From positions 96,554-160,553 of the forward strand of contig NZ_JABXKJ010000247.1 in the NCBI RefSeq assembly GCF_017115085.1: DNA of 64,000 nucleotides. The letters are read 5' to 3'. Shown in pieces: positions 9,066 through 16,629 of this stretch (the first letter of the stretch is position 1; every line of letters starts with the position of its first letter). This stretch comes from Nostoc sp. NMS7. Its GTDB lineage: Bacteria > Cyanobacteriota > Cyanobacteriia > Cyanobacteriales > Nostocaceae. The notes beneath the pieces are model-generated. The model saw nothing but the letters and a program-made list of their open reading frames with translations, was not told the DNA's origin and did no database searches. A program made the translations under genes and the position numbers.

Positions 9066-9974
9066 TTACACCACATCAGCCTGTGTAGTTTCAGAATCCG
9101 CGCACTGCAACTGTTGTATACTCTCCTGTGCCAAAATTGCTGTTGCGTCTAAATTAGGTTTTGGTAGATACTTCATTTCCCAAACTTTCAGCAAAATCAG
9201 ATATTCGTAGAATGCCTGCAATGTACACCAAGCAAGTCCAGCGCGTCCATCTAGACAGCCGCCTAAGATAAAATACATATATATAAACCGTAGCAACGGT
9301 CTGGCCGGTAAACGCAAAGACAAATCTTTCAGGGCGCGGCGTTTTTCGATTTCCGATTTGCCAAAGAATAAATCTCGCCAGTTTACCTTTCCCTGCTCTA
9401 ATTGATACAATGTTTCTTGAGCTTCATCTGTAGAATAACGGTTGTGTTTTTCAATCCAACGGCTCAAGCCTTTGCTACAAGTGTAGTGTGGGTATGTTTC
9501 TTGTAAAAAGCTAGTTGCACCCTCACAAACTTCCCGCTCAGTATGTCCGTAGTCTGTAAACCAGACTTTACCGTGGCGGAAGAGGCGCATTTGGTAACGG
9601 GGATACTGTGTGCTGTAGCGAATCCAATGATTCATGAACATCACACGTTCAGCCACGTAGTAACCGATGTAGTCTGGATTCTGACTTGCCTTTTCCGATT
9701 CCGCGAACAGTTCTGGTGTCATGCGCTCGTCAGCTTCGAGAATGTAAACCCATTCGTGCTGCGGGGGGATAGACTCTAACATCCAGGTGCGTTGTCGTCC
9801 GTGGCTTTCAAAAGCGTGTTGGATGACGCGGATGGGATAGCGACTAGCGATTTCCACAGTGCGATCGCTACTGCATGAATCCACAACAATAATGTCATCA
9901 GATAGCATCGCCGATTCGATACAAGCAGCAATATCTAGCTCTTCATTATATGTCAGTATGTAAATTGAGAACAT
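9066..9974 (-). CDS. Glycosyltransferase family 2 protein
   Basis: 302 aa inverting GT-A glycosyltransferase. The N-terminal fold is clear: FSIYILTYNEELDIAACIES, DDIIVVDSCSSDRTVEIA, and the metal-binding acidic motif EADERM. The segment RVMFMNHWIRYSTQYPRYQM and the C-terminal hydrophobic stretch (LLRFIYMYFILGGCLDG, LAWCTLQAFYEYLILL) resemble WaaE/KdtX-like enzymes that modify lipopolysaccharide or other envelope glycans. It has no signal peptide; the C-terminal hydrophobic helices suggest membrane association. It lies 119 bp downstream of an HpsJ-like gene on the same strand, fitting a role in extracellular polysaccharide. The sugar donor and acceptor cannot be deduced. Confidence 0.88.
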   Translation of the reverse strand: MFSIYILTYNEELDIAACIESAMLSDDIIVVDSCSSDRTVEIASRYPIRVIQHAFESHGRQRTWMLESIPPQHEWVYILEADERMTPELFAESEKASQNPDYIGYYVAERVMFMNHWIRYSTQYPRYQMRLFRHGKVWFTDYGHTEREVCEGATSFLQETYPHYTCSKGLSRWIEKHNRYSTDEAQETLYQLEQGKVNWRDLFFGKSEIEKRRALKDLSLRLPARPLLRFIYMYFILGGCLDGRAGLAWCTLQAFYEYLILLKVWEMKYLPKPNLDATAILAQESIQQLQCADSETTQADVV

Positions 9975-10093
9975 TAGCCAAGTTTTATAGTGATTTTACC
10001 CAGTGATAATTGCCTTTTTATGGTTATTGGGCACATGGCAGTGTGAGCCGTGAACAATTTTTGGATACGTCCTACTGCCATGCCAATAGTGCA

Positions 10094-10936
10094 TTAGCGT
10101 GCGGTAGCTCTAGGTTTACTACCTTGCACACTACCTCTACCTCTTAAGCCTGTCCAGCCAATGATAATGTAACCAATGGACAACAGCAAACTGCCAATGC
10201 CAATTCGCAGTCCAGACTTCCACGCAGTATCTTTAGCTTGTTGCTCGGCTTCGTCTCTGCGCTGGCGAAGTTGGCTCAGTTGTTGATTTTTCAGCGTCTG
10301 AATATCTGTTTGTTGTTCAATAGCTTTGTCAAGTGCTTGGGGATCTGTTTTAGCCTTCTTGAGTAACTCTTTGATATTTGCAGGAATTTGAGAACTTTCA
10401 AGTGCTTGCTTATATTTTTGATCATCTTTGAGGATTTCACTAAACTGAGCTTTGGTTTGGTTTCGCAGCTGCCCTAGTTGAGCTTTTCCTTGGTCAGTAG
10501 TCAGTTGTGCTTGCAATTGCGAGAACCGAGTGTTTAGTTGATTTTCTGCCTGATCTGCTTCTTGAGTGATCCGGTTGAGTGTTTGAGTTTTAGCTTGATT
10601 GACGTTATTGAGGTGCAGGGGAAAAATCAGCAAGAACATCAACCCGAAAATAGTTGAGAGGATCAGGGCGGGAAATCTTAAATCGATACCTTGGGGGCGA
10701 TCGCTTGCGGCATCAGCACCATCAATCCAATAGGCAGCAAACAGAAGCCCCAAACCTACTAAAGGAACAATTCCCCGATCAACTAGCGCTGTTGCCAAGT
10801 TGATTTGCCATACCCGATCAGTAGGTTGAAAGGGTAACAATAAAATGAAAAAGTCCACAAAAAAGGACAAAATGCAGATTATTCCAACTACCTTAAGTGT
10901 GAGGGCAGTACTCAGGGAAGTAAAACGGTTAACCAT
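10094..10936 (-). CDS. HpsJ-like membrane protein (hormogonium polysaccharide family)
   Basis: 280 aa. Three N-terminal hydrophobic segments (GIICILSFFVDFFILLLPF, GIVPLVGLGLLFAAYWI, ALILSTIFGLMFLLIFPL) are followed by a ~120-residue helical coiled-coil region rich in Gln, Lys and Glu, and one C-terminal transmembrane helix (IGIGSLLLSIGYIIIGW). The FQPTDRVWQINLATALVDRG segment matches my memory of the HpsJ family, named from Nostoc punctiforme genes needed for hormogonium polysaccharide. The neighbouring glycosyltransferase supports a link to exopolysaccharide. HpsJ paralogues also occur in unicellular cyanobacteria, so a hormogonium-specific role is not assured. Confidence 0.75.
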   Translation of the reverse strand: MVNRFTSLSTALTLKVVGIICILSFFVDFFILLLPFQPTDRVWQINLATALVDRGIVPLVGLGLLFAAYWIDGADAASDRPQGIDLRFPALILSTIFGLMFLLIFPLHLNNVNQAKTQTLNRITQEADQAENQLNTRFSQLQAQLTTDQGKAQLGQLRNQTKAQFSEILKDDQKYKQALESSQIPANIKELLKKAKTDPQALDKAIEQQTDIQTLKNQQLSQLRQRRDEAEQQAKDTAWKSGLRIGIGSLLLSIGYIIIGWTGLRGRGSVQGSKPRATAR

Positions 10937-11097
10937 AGTTTTTCAAACTGGCGGTGAATACAAGTGATGTTCATATTTAAAGCTACTTGAATATTGTGCC
11001 CATGACCGTGACTGTTGTATAGAAACACAAAGCAGATTCAATACTGGTAAAGGCTATCTACCTGTTGGTTTTTAACTAGGCCACAGTAACATTTGTT

Positions 11098-11244
11098 TTG
11101 TGCAGTGTCTTCAGAAAATTTCTAGAGTTGAGTAATCGGCATAACTCATGCACTGATGGCACTTGTCGCCACTGTAATCTCAATACTGCTGTAATCATTA
11201 ACGGTAAACCCAAAATTCGCTCACGCCCACCCAACTGTTTGTAA
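11098..11244 (+). CDS. Possible Cys/His-rich small protein or gene remnant
   Basis: Within the 610-bp gap 10937-11546, the + strand has a 48-codon frame containing NSCTDGTCRHCNLNTAVII and ending RSRPPNCL. The spacing of Cys and His residues and the absence of low complexity make chance translation less likely, but the only start is a TTG at 11098 with no ribosome-binding site. A stop lies just upstream (11077). It may be the tail of a decayed gene. I do not recognise the family. The opposite strand has a 74-codon frame (11221-11445) that I do not consider convincing. The rest of the gap holds nothing I can name. Confidence 0.25.
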   Translation: MCSVFRKFLELSNRHNSCTDGTCRHCNLNTAVIINGKPKIRSRPPNCL

Positions 11245-11546
11245 TAACTCAGTTGGTTCTACACCAGTGGTATTAGTGGGACTTAGACAAAAAAAACCAT
11301 AAAAAAGTCTCAAATCTATATAGAGAGAGACTTTGACATCGTTTTGCTTGGTTGATTGATATATCTGGGTTTGAGCAGTTTCGTTTTTGAGCATTTGGTG
11401 TATTTTCCTCACCCTGCATGGGTTTGAGGCTTGTTTATCCCTCAAAAATGTTTAAGTCCCGTTAGTCAGAATTGAGTCAGAGACTCAATGAATGCATTCC
11501 CATACTCCGTATGGGAACGAGGGAGGAGAGGTTTATCAAACTCGCA

Positions 11547-12299
11547 TTAACTACAAGTATTTGCTGAAGCCGAGTTAACCTTCGTTAAATCGCCAGTGAA
11601 TACTGCTGTGTATTGATAAGGTGATGCACCAGAACAAGTCATAGAATTTGTATTAGCACGACGGGGAGTCCACCATGAGGTTGCTTGCACAGTCAAATTT
11701 GTGCCATTCCATGATAGATTGTTGACAACTAAAGAGTTAGTTTTTCCATCAGTGGGCTTTTTGGCAGATAAAAATGTGGCATAGTTAACCTCGCCATTAG
11801 CTGGATTAATCCGCGCTATAACTGCGACTTTTGGCCCGCCCCCGCTACCATAGCTAGACACCCAACGCCCAGTGGCAAAGCGGCGAAAATCATTACCAGT
11901 CTGACTGCCAGTAGAGGAGTAAACGCCATATAAAACATTGTTGCCATCCCAATATAATCCATAACCTGTACCATCGTCATTTGTTGTTTCGTAATCACTA
12001 CGACACCATGTTTTGATCCCATTATTAAAACGGATTGTCACAGGGTTTTTGTTATTAGATGATACTTGCTGATAACCAATGTAAATGGTTGTATTTCCAT
12101 TCTTTACTTTTGGCCCGTTTTTAGCTTTGATTGTCGCTTCACTATCATTGCAACTGAATGTCACAGCATTACCGATAGATGAATTTACGGTTTGAGCAAA
12201 AACTGGAGGAGCTTTTTGTGTGATTACTAAATCAGCTACTAATACTACGGATAACGATAAAGTTGTTAAATACTTCTGCCATTTGTGAGCATAAATCAT
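11547..12299 (-). CDS. Secreted protein of unknown function
   Basis: 250 aa with a Sec signal peptide: positive MIYAHKWQKYL, hydrophobic core TTLSLSVVLVADLVI, likely cleavage after PPVFA (about residue 35). The mature part is rich in Asn, Thr, Gly and aromatic residues, with motifs GYGLYWDGNNVLYGVYSS and FRRFATGRWVSSYGSGGGP that suggest a beta-sheet or beta-propeller-like fold. Two Cys pairs could form disulfides. I recall similar cyanobacterial proteins annotated only as hypothetical. It is flanked by long non-coding spacers, so it is probably a single-gene unit. Confidence 0.7.
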   Translation of the reverse strand: MIYAHKWQKYLTTLSLSVVLVADLVITQKAPPVFAQTVNSSIGNAVTFSCNDSEATIKAKNGPKVKNGNTTIYIGYQQVSSNNKNPVTIRFNNGIKTWCRSDYETTNDDGTGYGLYWDGNNVLYGVYSSTGSQTGNDFRRFATGRWVSSYGSGGGPKVAVIARINPANGEVNYATFLSAKKPTDGKTNSLVVNNLSWNGTNLTVQATSWWTPRRANTNSMTCSGASPYQYTAVFTGDLTKVNSASANTCS

Positions 12300-12701
12300 G
12301 ATATAAATCTGCCGATAAAGGGTTAGGGAAAACTTTGTATTACTATAAATTCTTCTGATAATTTATAGTAATACAATTCTTAAAAATTGCAGATTTTAGC
12401 ATTCTAAATATTACGAAAGAGCAGACTAGCCAAGAAAATACATTAAGATAATATGCCTGAGATTAACTCCACATAAACCTTCCTTATCAAAGAGCTTTAG
12501 TGAATAGAATAAATTGCGTAGGCATTCGCCCAGCTTCTCTAAGAGTTGCCCACCAAAGGTATCGTAGTAGTCAAAAAAATGATTTTAATGAACAAGTAGC
12601 GTTTGCTCATTCTGTATATCTCTTGCTAGAAGCTTTCGTAACCTCTGCTTTCTGCTTCATGCCGTGCTGTACTAAACGGTTTTAGCATTGTCCTCTGATA
12701 C
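12300..12701. other. 402-bp spacer, no supported gene
   Basis: AT-rich sequence with an imperfect inverted repeat (ACTATAAATT near 12341 and AATTTATAGT near 12358) just upstream of the secreted-protein gene. A 61-codon frame at 12500-12685 contains fragments of dispersed repeats (GGCATTCGCCCAGCTTCTC) and is treated as an artefact. Confidence 0.5.
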
Positions 12702-13067
12702 TTATTCTGCACTAGCTTTCAGGCGGCTTAACCTGCTTTTGCGGACACGTTCGCTTTCACGAATACCACCAGCTAGCTCATATTCACTGCTGTTTTTGCC
12801 ATACTTAAAAGCAACGCCCCTGACTATCTTATCTGTAAGATTGCTCAAGGTTTTTTCCATCTCATCAATTTTAGTTTTGGCAGAGTCAATCATAGCTAAA
12901 TCAATGTTATAAGCATCAAGCATAGTGCGGAACTGCTCAATTGATTGAGTTAGATTTTGCAAACCGCAATTATCACCAAAATCCATATTTGAATCAATTG
13001 CTTTTAGTCCGGCGGATCTCAATTCAGCTTTTTCTAAAATACGGGATGTACGTTTTTGACGGGACAT
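12702..13067 (-). CDS. Small basic helical protein, paralogue of the one at 49158-49544
   Basis: 121 aa, unknown function. The ends are strongly basic (MSRQKRTSRILEKAELR at the N-terminus; RESERVRKSRLSRLK at the C-terminus) and the middle forms a predicted coiled coil (DAYNIDLAMIDSAKTKIDEM, KTLSNLTDKIV). A short conserved motif GVAFKYGKNSSEYELAGG lies between the coil and the basic tail. The protein encoded at 49158-49544 aligns over the whole length with the same layout. Basic ends suggest nucleic-acid binding, but no catalytic motif is visible. It is monocistronic; a GC-rich hairpin (13125-13149) lies upstream. Confidence 0.75.
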   Translation of the reverse strand: MSRQKRTSRILEKAELRSAGLKAIDSNMDFGDNCGLQNLTQSIEQFRTMLDAYNIDLAMIDSAKTKIDEMEKTLSNLTDKIVRGVAFKYGKNSSEYELAGGIRESERVRKSRLSRLKASAE

Positions 13068-13124
13068 AAATATATTTGTTAAAGAGGGTTCTAGAATACC
13101 AATTCAGCAAGCCTGCAAGAGTCT

Positions 13125-13160
13125 CCCCCAACCCTTATAAGGTTGGGGGGTTGGGTTTTT
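13125..13160 (+). terminator. Hairpin with T-run, rightward
   Basis: The arms CCCCCAACC (13125-13133) and GGTTGGGGG (13141-13149) enclose CTTATAA and are followed by a GGGTTTTT tract. The shape is that of an intrinsic terminator, but no rightward gene ends here, so it may be one of the C-rich dispersed palindromes seen at several places in the window. Confidence 0.4.
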
Positions 13161-13382
13161 GATTACTGAATCCATGTTCATAGAGTTAGTCTGACTTATT
13201 AAAGCTGTTTTATGCTTCAGTAAAATTCGTGAATAAATTTTATTTATTAAAAAAATAATAGATAAATCTGAGTAATTTCTCTTAATTCAGAATATTTTTT
13301 AGGTAGGGGCACTACCCTGCGGTCAGCTAAAGCTACATGAATTGCCCCTACAGCCTGTAATTTTGTGTAAGTCCTAGTTGAT

Positions 13383-13571
13383 GATGAATGTCGTGATGTT
13401 AATGATGAATGTCGTGATGTTAATGATGAATGTCGTGATGTTAATGATGAATGTCGTGATGTTAATGATGAATGTCGTGATGTTAATGATGAATGTCGTG
13501 ATGTTAATGATGAATGTCGTGATGTTGATGATGAATGTCGCGATGTTGATGATGAATATCGCGATTTTTCA
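13383..13571. repeat. 21-bp tandem repeat, nine units
   Basis: Nine head-to-tail units of GATGAATGTCGTGATGTTAAT start at 13383 and recur every 21 bp to 13551. The first seven are essentially identical; the last two carry TTGAT, CGCG and ATATC changes. Because 21 is divisible by three, both strands show long open frames, which are artefacts of the repeat. Flanking DNA (13161-13382 and 13572-13882) contains dispersed palindromic fragments such as GTAGGGGCA...TGCCCCTAC and no gene. Confidence 0.93.
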
Positions 13572-13882
13572 AAATGGCTTCTCATGGAAGTGCGTAGACG
13601 CCTAGCAGCTTCTCATCAGCAGTCTATGTGCGAGGCGCACTTTCAAGATGGAAGAAAGCTAGAGTTAGAGTGAGTATTTCTGCTTAGAGAAACTACGCTT
13701 GGGTTAAAGCTTAATCCTCCTTAACTCTCTTGTTTGCGTAAGTCCTGTAAGAATTAAATAACATACAATTTATATCTTTGGCTTACCTCACCCTCAATCC
13801 CTCTGCTTATAAAGGAGAGGGAAGCTAGAGATAGGATGAAGTTTTGCATTTTATTTAATCCACGTTCCTAAGCTTTAATTGT

Positions 13883-14275
13883 TTATATTTTTGTAGTAAA
13901 TAAATGCTGCTTCACTACGTCTAAGCGTGAACAATTCCAATAATCAACATGGGAGACAATCAAACCATCAGAGTTGAGACTTAATTCACTCCAACCAGGA
14001 ATAGAAATCCGTGGCTTCCAGGGGAGAGGGGTATTCCAACTGAGTGTCCACTCAGTTTTTATGGTGTCTCCTAAACGTTGAATGTTATGTAAGTCCATCT
14101 TAGGATCTAAAAACCAAGTTTGGATAAGATTAATCATTTGTTTGTAACGTTTAACACCACGAAATTTATTTAGTGGATCTTGAAAATAAACGTCTGAGGC
14201 GTAAATGCTGTAAGTTTGATTTACTGGGAATCTTTGATAGTCTTCTTTGAGGATTTCAATGATATCCATGATCAT
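13883..14275 (-). CDS. DUF2358 family protein
   Basis: 130 aa, small soluble protein of a family found in cyanobacteria and plastids, with a SnoaL/NTF2-like appearance and unknown function. Features matching the family: IIEILKEDYQRFP at the start, YASDVYFQDPLNKFRGVKRY, and the beta-strand region IKTEWTLSWNTPLPWKPRI followed by LIVSHVDYWNCSR. The start MIMDIIEIL has two candidate ATGs two codons apart. It lies 58 bp after the 191-aa gene on the same strand and could be cotranscribed with it. Confidence 0.85.
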   Translation of the reverse strand: MIMDIIEILKEDYQRFPVNQTYSIYASDVYFQDPLNKFRGVKRYKQMINLIQTWFLDPKMDLHNIQRLGDTIKTEWTLSWNTPLPWKPRISIPGWSELSLNSDGLIVSHVDYWNCSRLDVVKQHLFTTKI

Positions 14276-14332
14276 ATAGTTATATCTGTAAATTGGTTTA
14301 ATATGTAAACGGGATGCCGATATAAATCCCTA

Positions 14333-14908
14333 TTAGGAATTAAAATCGACTTCATTCCATAAACGTTCTAACTGAAGCCGCCAAGCAGCTATAACTTTTT
14401 CTCGTGCCTCTGCGGTTTGATCTATTTCGCCCATCAATCCTTCTGCGTAAAAGCGTTCTAAGCTTTGCATAGTAGCTTGCAGAGATTGCCCTTGTTGTTT
14501 TGCTGCCTGAATAATTTGCCAGATGCGGCTTTCAATTAGTCGATTAAAGACATTATCTAATCCAGCCTGATGCAGAGATACAAGTCGGTTGATTGCATTG
14601 GACAAATCTGGACTCACTAAAGTGCCACTGTCATGTTGAAATACCCCCCAAATTACCCCTTCAGATAAAGCGTACCGTACTTCCTGAGTGTCATCAAAGT
14701 TAGCTTCTAGGAACTGTTCTAAAAATGGTTGGGCTTGTTGGATGGGCACAATAGGCAGTAAAACTCGCAGCCAAGTATTATCTTCGGAAAGCAGCACCAA
14801 CAGCCGAAAAGTAGAAGTGTCTACTTGCCACGATCCAGGAGCGATCGCATTAATCGCCGCAGTGTCAAATAATTCTGTTAGCGTATCCGCAATTTCTTCC
14901 GGTGTCAT
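14333..14908 (-). CDS. Conserved cyanobacterial protein of unknown function
   Basis: 191 aa, soluble, acidic. The first ~95 residues (MTPEEIADTLTELFD, WQVDTSTFRLLVLLSEDNTW) look like an alpha/beta domain of the type seen in YbjN/type III-chaperone-like proteins; the second half is helical (LDNVFNRLIESRIWQIIQAA, AWRLQLERLWNEVDF). No catalytic motif, signal peptide or membrane segment is visible. The start follows a GGTGTCATAAG context and gives a clean N-terminus. It precedes the DUF2358 gene on the same strand. Confidence 0.7.
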   Translation of the reverse strand: MTPEEIADTLTELFDTAAINAIAPGSWQVDTSTFRLLVLLSEDNTWLRVLLPIVPIQQAQPFLEQFLEANFDDTQEVRYALSEGVIWGVFQHDSGTLVSPDLSNAINRLVSLHQAGLDNVFNRLIESRIWQIIQAAKQQGQSLQATMQSLERFYAEGLMGEIDQTAEAREKVIAAWRLQLERLWNEVDFNS

Positions 14909-15000
14909 AAGTTTTTGTTAGATATAGCCTCTAGATTAGCGCAGAGGTGGATGAGCTGATTCACTAAAAGGCTATGCTGCCTGCTGGACAACTTCCAATA

Positions 15001-15172
15001 GGGATTTCCAACAAATAAATTACCCAATCTTCTGGGGTGGACGTCTCGCCCGCCCGTAGCTCAAGGCGGGCAAGACTTCGGCGTGAGCGCTACTTCGACA
15101 ACGCTCAGTACAAGTCAGTCGAACGCTGCCCACCCCACAAGAAGTAATTGAGTATTTTTTTATTTGTCAGTC
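15001..15172. mobile_element. MITE-like element (~172 bp), first copy
   Basis: The left end GGGATTTCCAACAAATAAAT and the right end TTTTTTTATTTGTCAGTCC form imperfect terminal inverted repeats (GGGAtTTccAACAAATAAA versus GGaCTgACAAATAAA). The ends are flanked by TA on both sides, suggesting a TA target duplication. The same ends, in reverse orientation, bound a second copy at 31723-32126. The interior carries a palindrome (CTCGCCCGCCC/GGCGGGCAAG) and a fragment of the CTTCGACAACGCTCAGTACAA repeat. There is no coding capacity. It occupies most of the spacer 14909-15272. Confidence 0.65.
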
Positions 15173-15272
15173 CTATAGTAAAATTTTAGTTCCCCTAAAG
15201 ACGCAGTGGGGTAGCACAGCTAAGTGTACGCCCCCACGAATGAATCTATTCCACTGAGTTGAAATATTTGAT

Positions 15273-15950
15273 TTAAATTATCGAATTCCTCAAAAACACG
15301 ATGCCGATCGCACAGAAAGCGAAACCAGCAATGCTAATTTTCCAAGGTAAAATTCGGTTGATTTCTCCCATACCCATTGCAGTACCAATTTCTCTAGCAC
15401 TCATGGCAACCACAAACAGAGTTAAGGTAATACCTAGTATGTAGGCAATTATTGGGATGATTTCTGCCCCAATGATCGATTCAGCATTAGCGTAACCCTG
15501 AAATAAACCAGCACTGACGCCCATCAGAGCAAGTATTATAAAGTTGGGTTGATTTGGGATCATCAGCATAGTACCAAAAACGATGGTAGAAATGGCGATG
15601 GCTATTTCTGTGCCGGGGAAATTTAGCTGGAATAAATGAATTATAATCCCCAAGACTGCTGCGAAGACAAAACCTCCAGCGATCGCAGCGCCACGAACAA
15701 ACGCAGATGAGAGTAAGCCAATAGCAAGAATACCAATTAAACAATCCAAGCTAATTACTGGATCTGCCAGTCCCCAGAGAAAGCCTTCCCAGCAGTTAGA
15801 GATGGTATGACGATCTGGTGTTCCACTCAATGAACTCAGTAAGCTAATTAAAATTAGAACTGCGATCGCTCCAATATGCCGATGCATTAACTTCAAGGTG
15901 TAAAATTCTCCCCAAGCACGGGATTCTGATAATTTAGTTTTGAACATCAC
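15273..15950 (-). CDS. HupE/UreJ-like membrane protein
   Basis: 225 aa with about six hydrophobic segments. The HupE/UreJ family is linked to nickel handling for hydrogenase and urease, and cyanobacterial relatives are common. Family features are the GLADPVISLDCLIGILAIGL region, the FPGTEIAIAISTIVFG segment, GYANAESIIGAEIIP and FVVAMSAREIG. Two histidines expected in the canonical metal motif (HP...GLDHL) are replaced here by Asp and Cys (DPVISLDCL), and the HG of HGYA is QG. The start ATG at 15950 gives a hydrophilic N-terminus before the first helix (HIGAIAVLILISLLSSLSG). No urease or hydrogenase gene is adjacent, so substrate and role are open. Confidence 0.7.
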   Translation of the reverse strand: MMFKTKLSESRAWGEFYTLKLMHRHIGAIAVLILISLLSSLSGTPDRHTISNCWEGFLWGLADPVISLDCLIGILAIGLLSSAFVRGAAIAGGFVFAAVLGIIIHLFQLNFPGTEIAIAISTIVFGTMLMIPNQPNFIILALMGVSAGLFQGYANAESIIGAEIIPIIAYILGITLTLFVVAMSAREIGTAMGMGEINRILPWKISIAGFAFCAIGIVFLRNSII

Positions 15951-16107
15951 TATCTGCCAAATTAGTTTTTTCGGTAATTTATACTACCCACATAGCCAAA
16001 CAAACTAACGTAGCTCATGCGTGTCAACTTAGAGCCAGGGCAAATGGAATAGAGCCTCCGGCACGCTGACGCGAACGCTCATCACCAATAGGTAGCCCCT
16101 GTCCCCC

Positions 16108-16262
16108 ATCAAAAGGATAAAGTTGACCAAATAAAGTGTTCTTGCCAACTATCAGTGCGAGGATTAAATAAAGGTACTTCTGATAATGACTGTTCATCAA
16201 AGGCTTTAAGTTTATCGGATTTTTGCCAATGGCAAACTGCTGGGCAAGTGTGACAATTTCAT
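16108..16262 (-). pseudogene. Relic of an HNH endonuclease gene
   Basis: In one frame the minus strand reads HTCPAVCHWQKSDKLKAF, then DEQSLSEVPLFNPRTDSWQE and HFIWS before a stop. The string 'PLFNPRTDSWQEHFIWS' and a preceding Cys-rich stretch match the C-terminal part of HNH endonucleases common in cyanobacteria. Start, catalytic HNH core and the usual tail are missing, so this is a decayed fragment. It lies in the ~680-bp spacer 15951-16629. Confidence 0.5.
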
Positions 16263-16373
16263 AGGTAAATTGGTTGTCATGGCATCTATCTCAAAATCAA
16301 CAGTCTTTATTTTAGTAGAGTAAATGTCAGAAATTACTTTCTCCAAATTGTCGGTGAGATAATTTTAGCTGAC

Positions 16374-16595
16374 TTGTCAATTTTCTACTTCTATACTATC
16401 TATCGAGATCAGGCTAAGAAAGTAGACGAAAATTACTTTCAGAATCAGCGTCAGACTTTGTGTAAATGGAATCAGCAAGACTTACCTGATCTTACTGAAA
16501 TAGAACGCAGTCATGCGATCGCGCAATTTCAAGGTAATGACAATCCATTCGTGCTAGATGTCACATTAGGAGAACGGGCATACTGTAATTCTTAA
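16374..16595 (+). pseudogene. Relic of an endonuclease I-type gene, 3' end
   Basis: The frame encodes TLCKWNQQDLPDLTEIERSH, AIAQFQGNDNPFVLDVTLGE and RAYC before the stop. This matches the end of EndA/NucM-type secreted nucleases (LL.WH..DP...E..R...I...QGN.NPF). The only possible starts are TTG-type codons within unrelated sequence, and the catalytic half is missing. It is probably a 3' fragment left by deletion, next to an HNH relic on the other strand. Confidence 0.55.
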
Positions 16596-16629
16596 GGACT
16601 TACATCTTAATGGGTAGACAAAATGACCA

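Noticed and set aside
12500..12685. 61-codon + frame
   Set aside because: Contains fragments of dispersed repeats and no coherent hydrophobic pattern.
13247..13605. Open frames of 75-112 codons on both strands rich in MMMNVVML or SSLTSRH repeats
   Set aside because: They are translations of a 21-bp tandem repeat, open in every phase free of stops; no ribosome-binding site or family resemblance.
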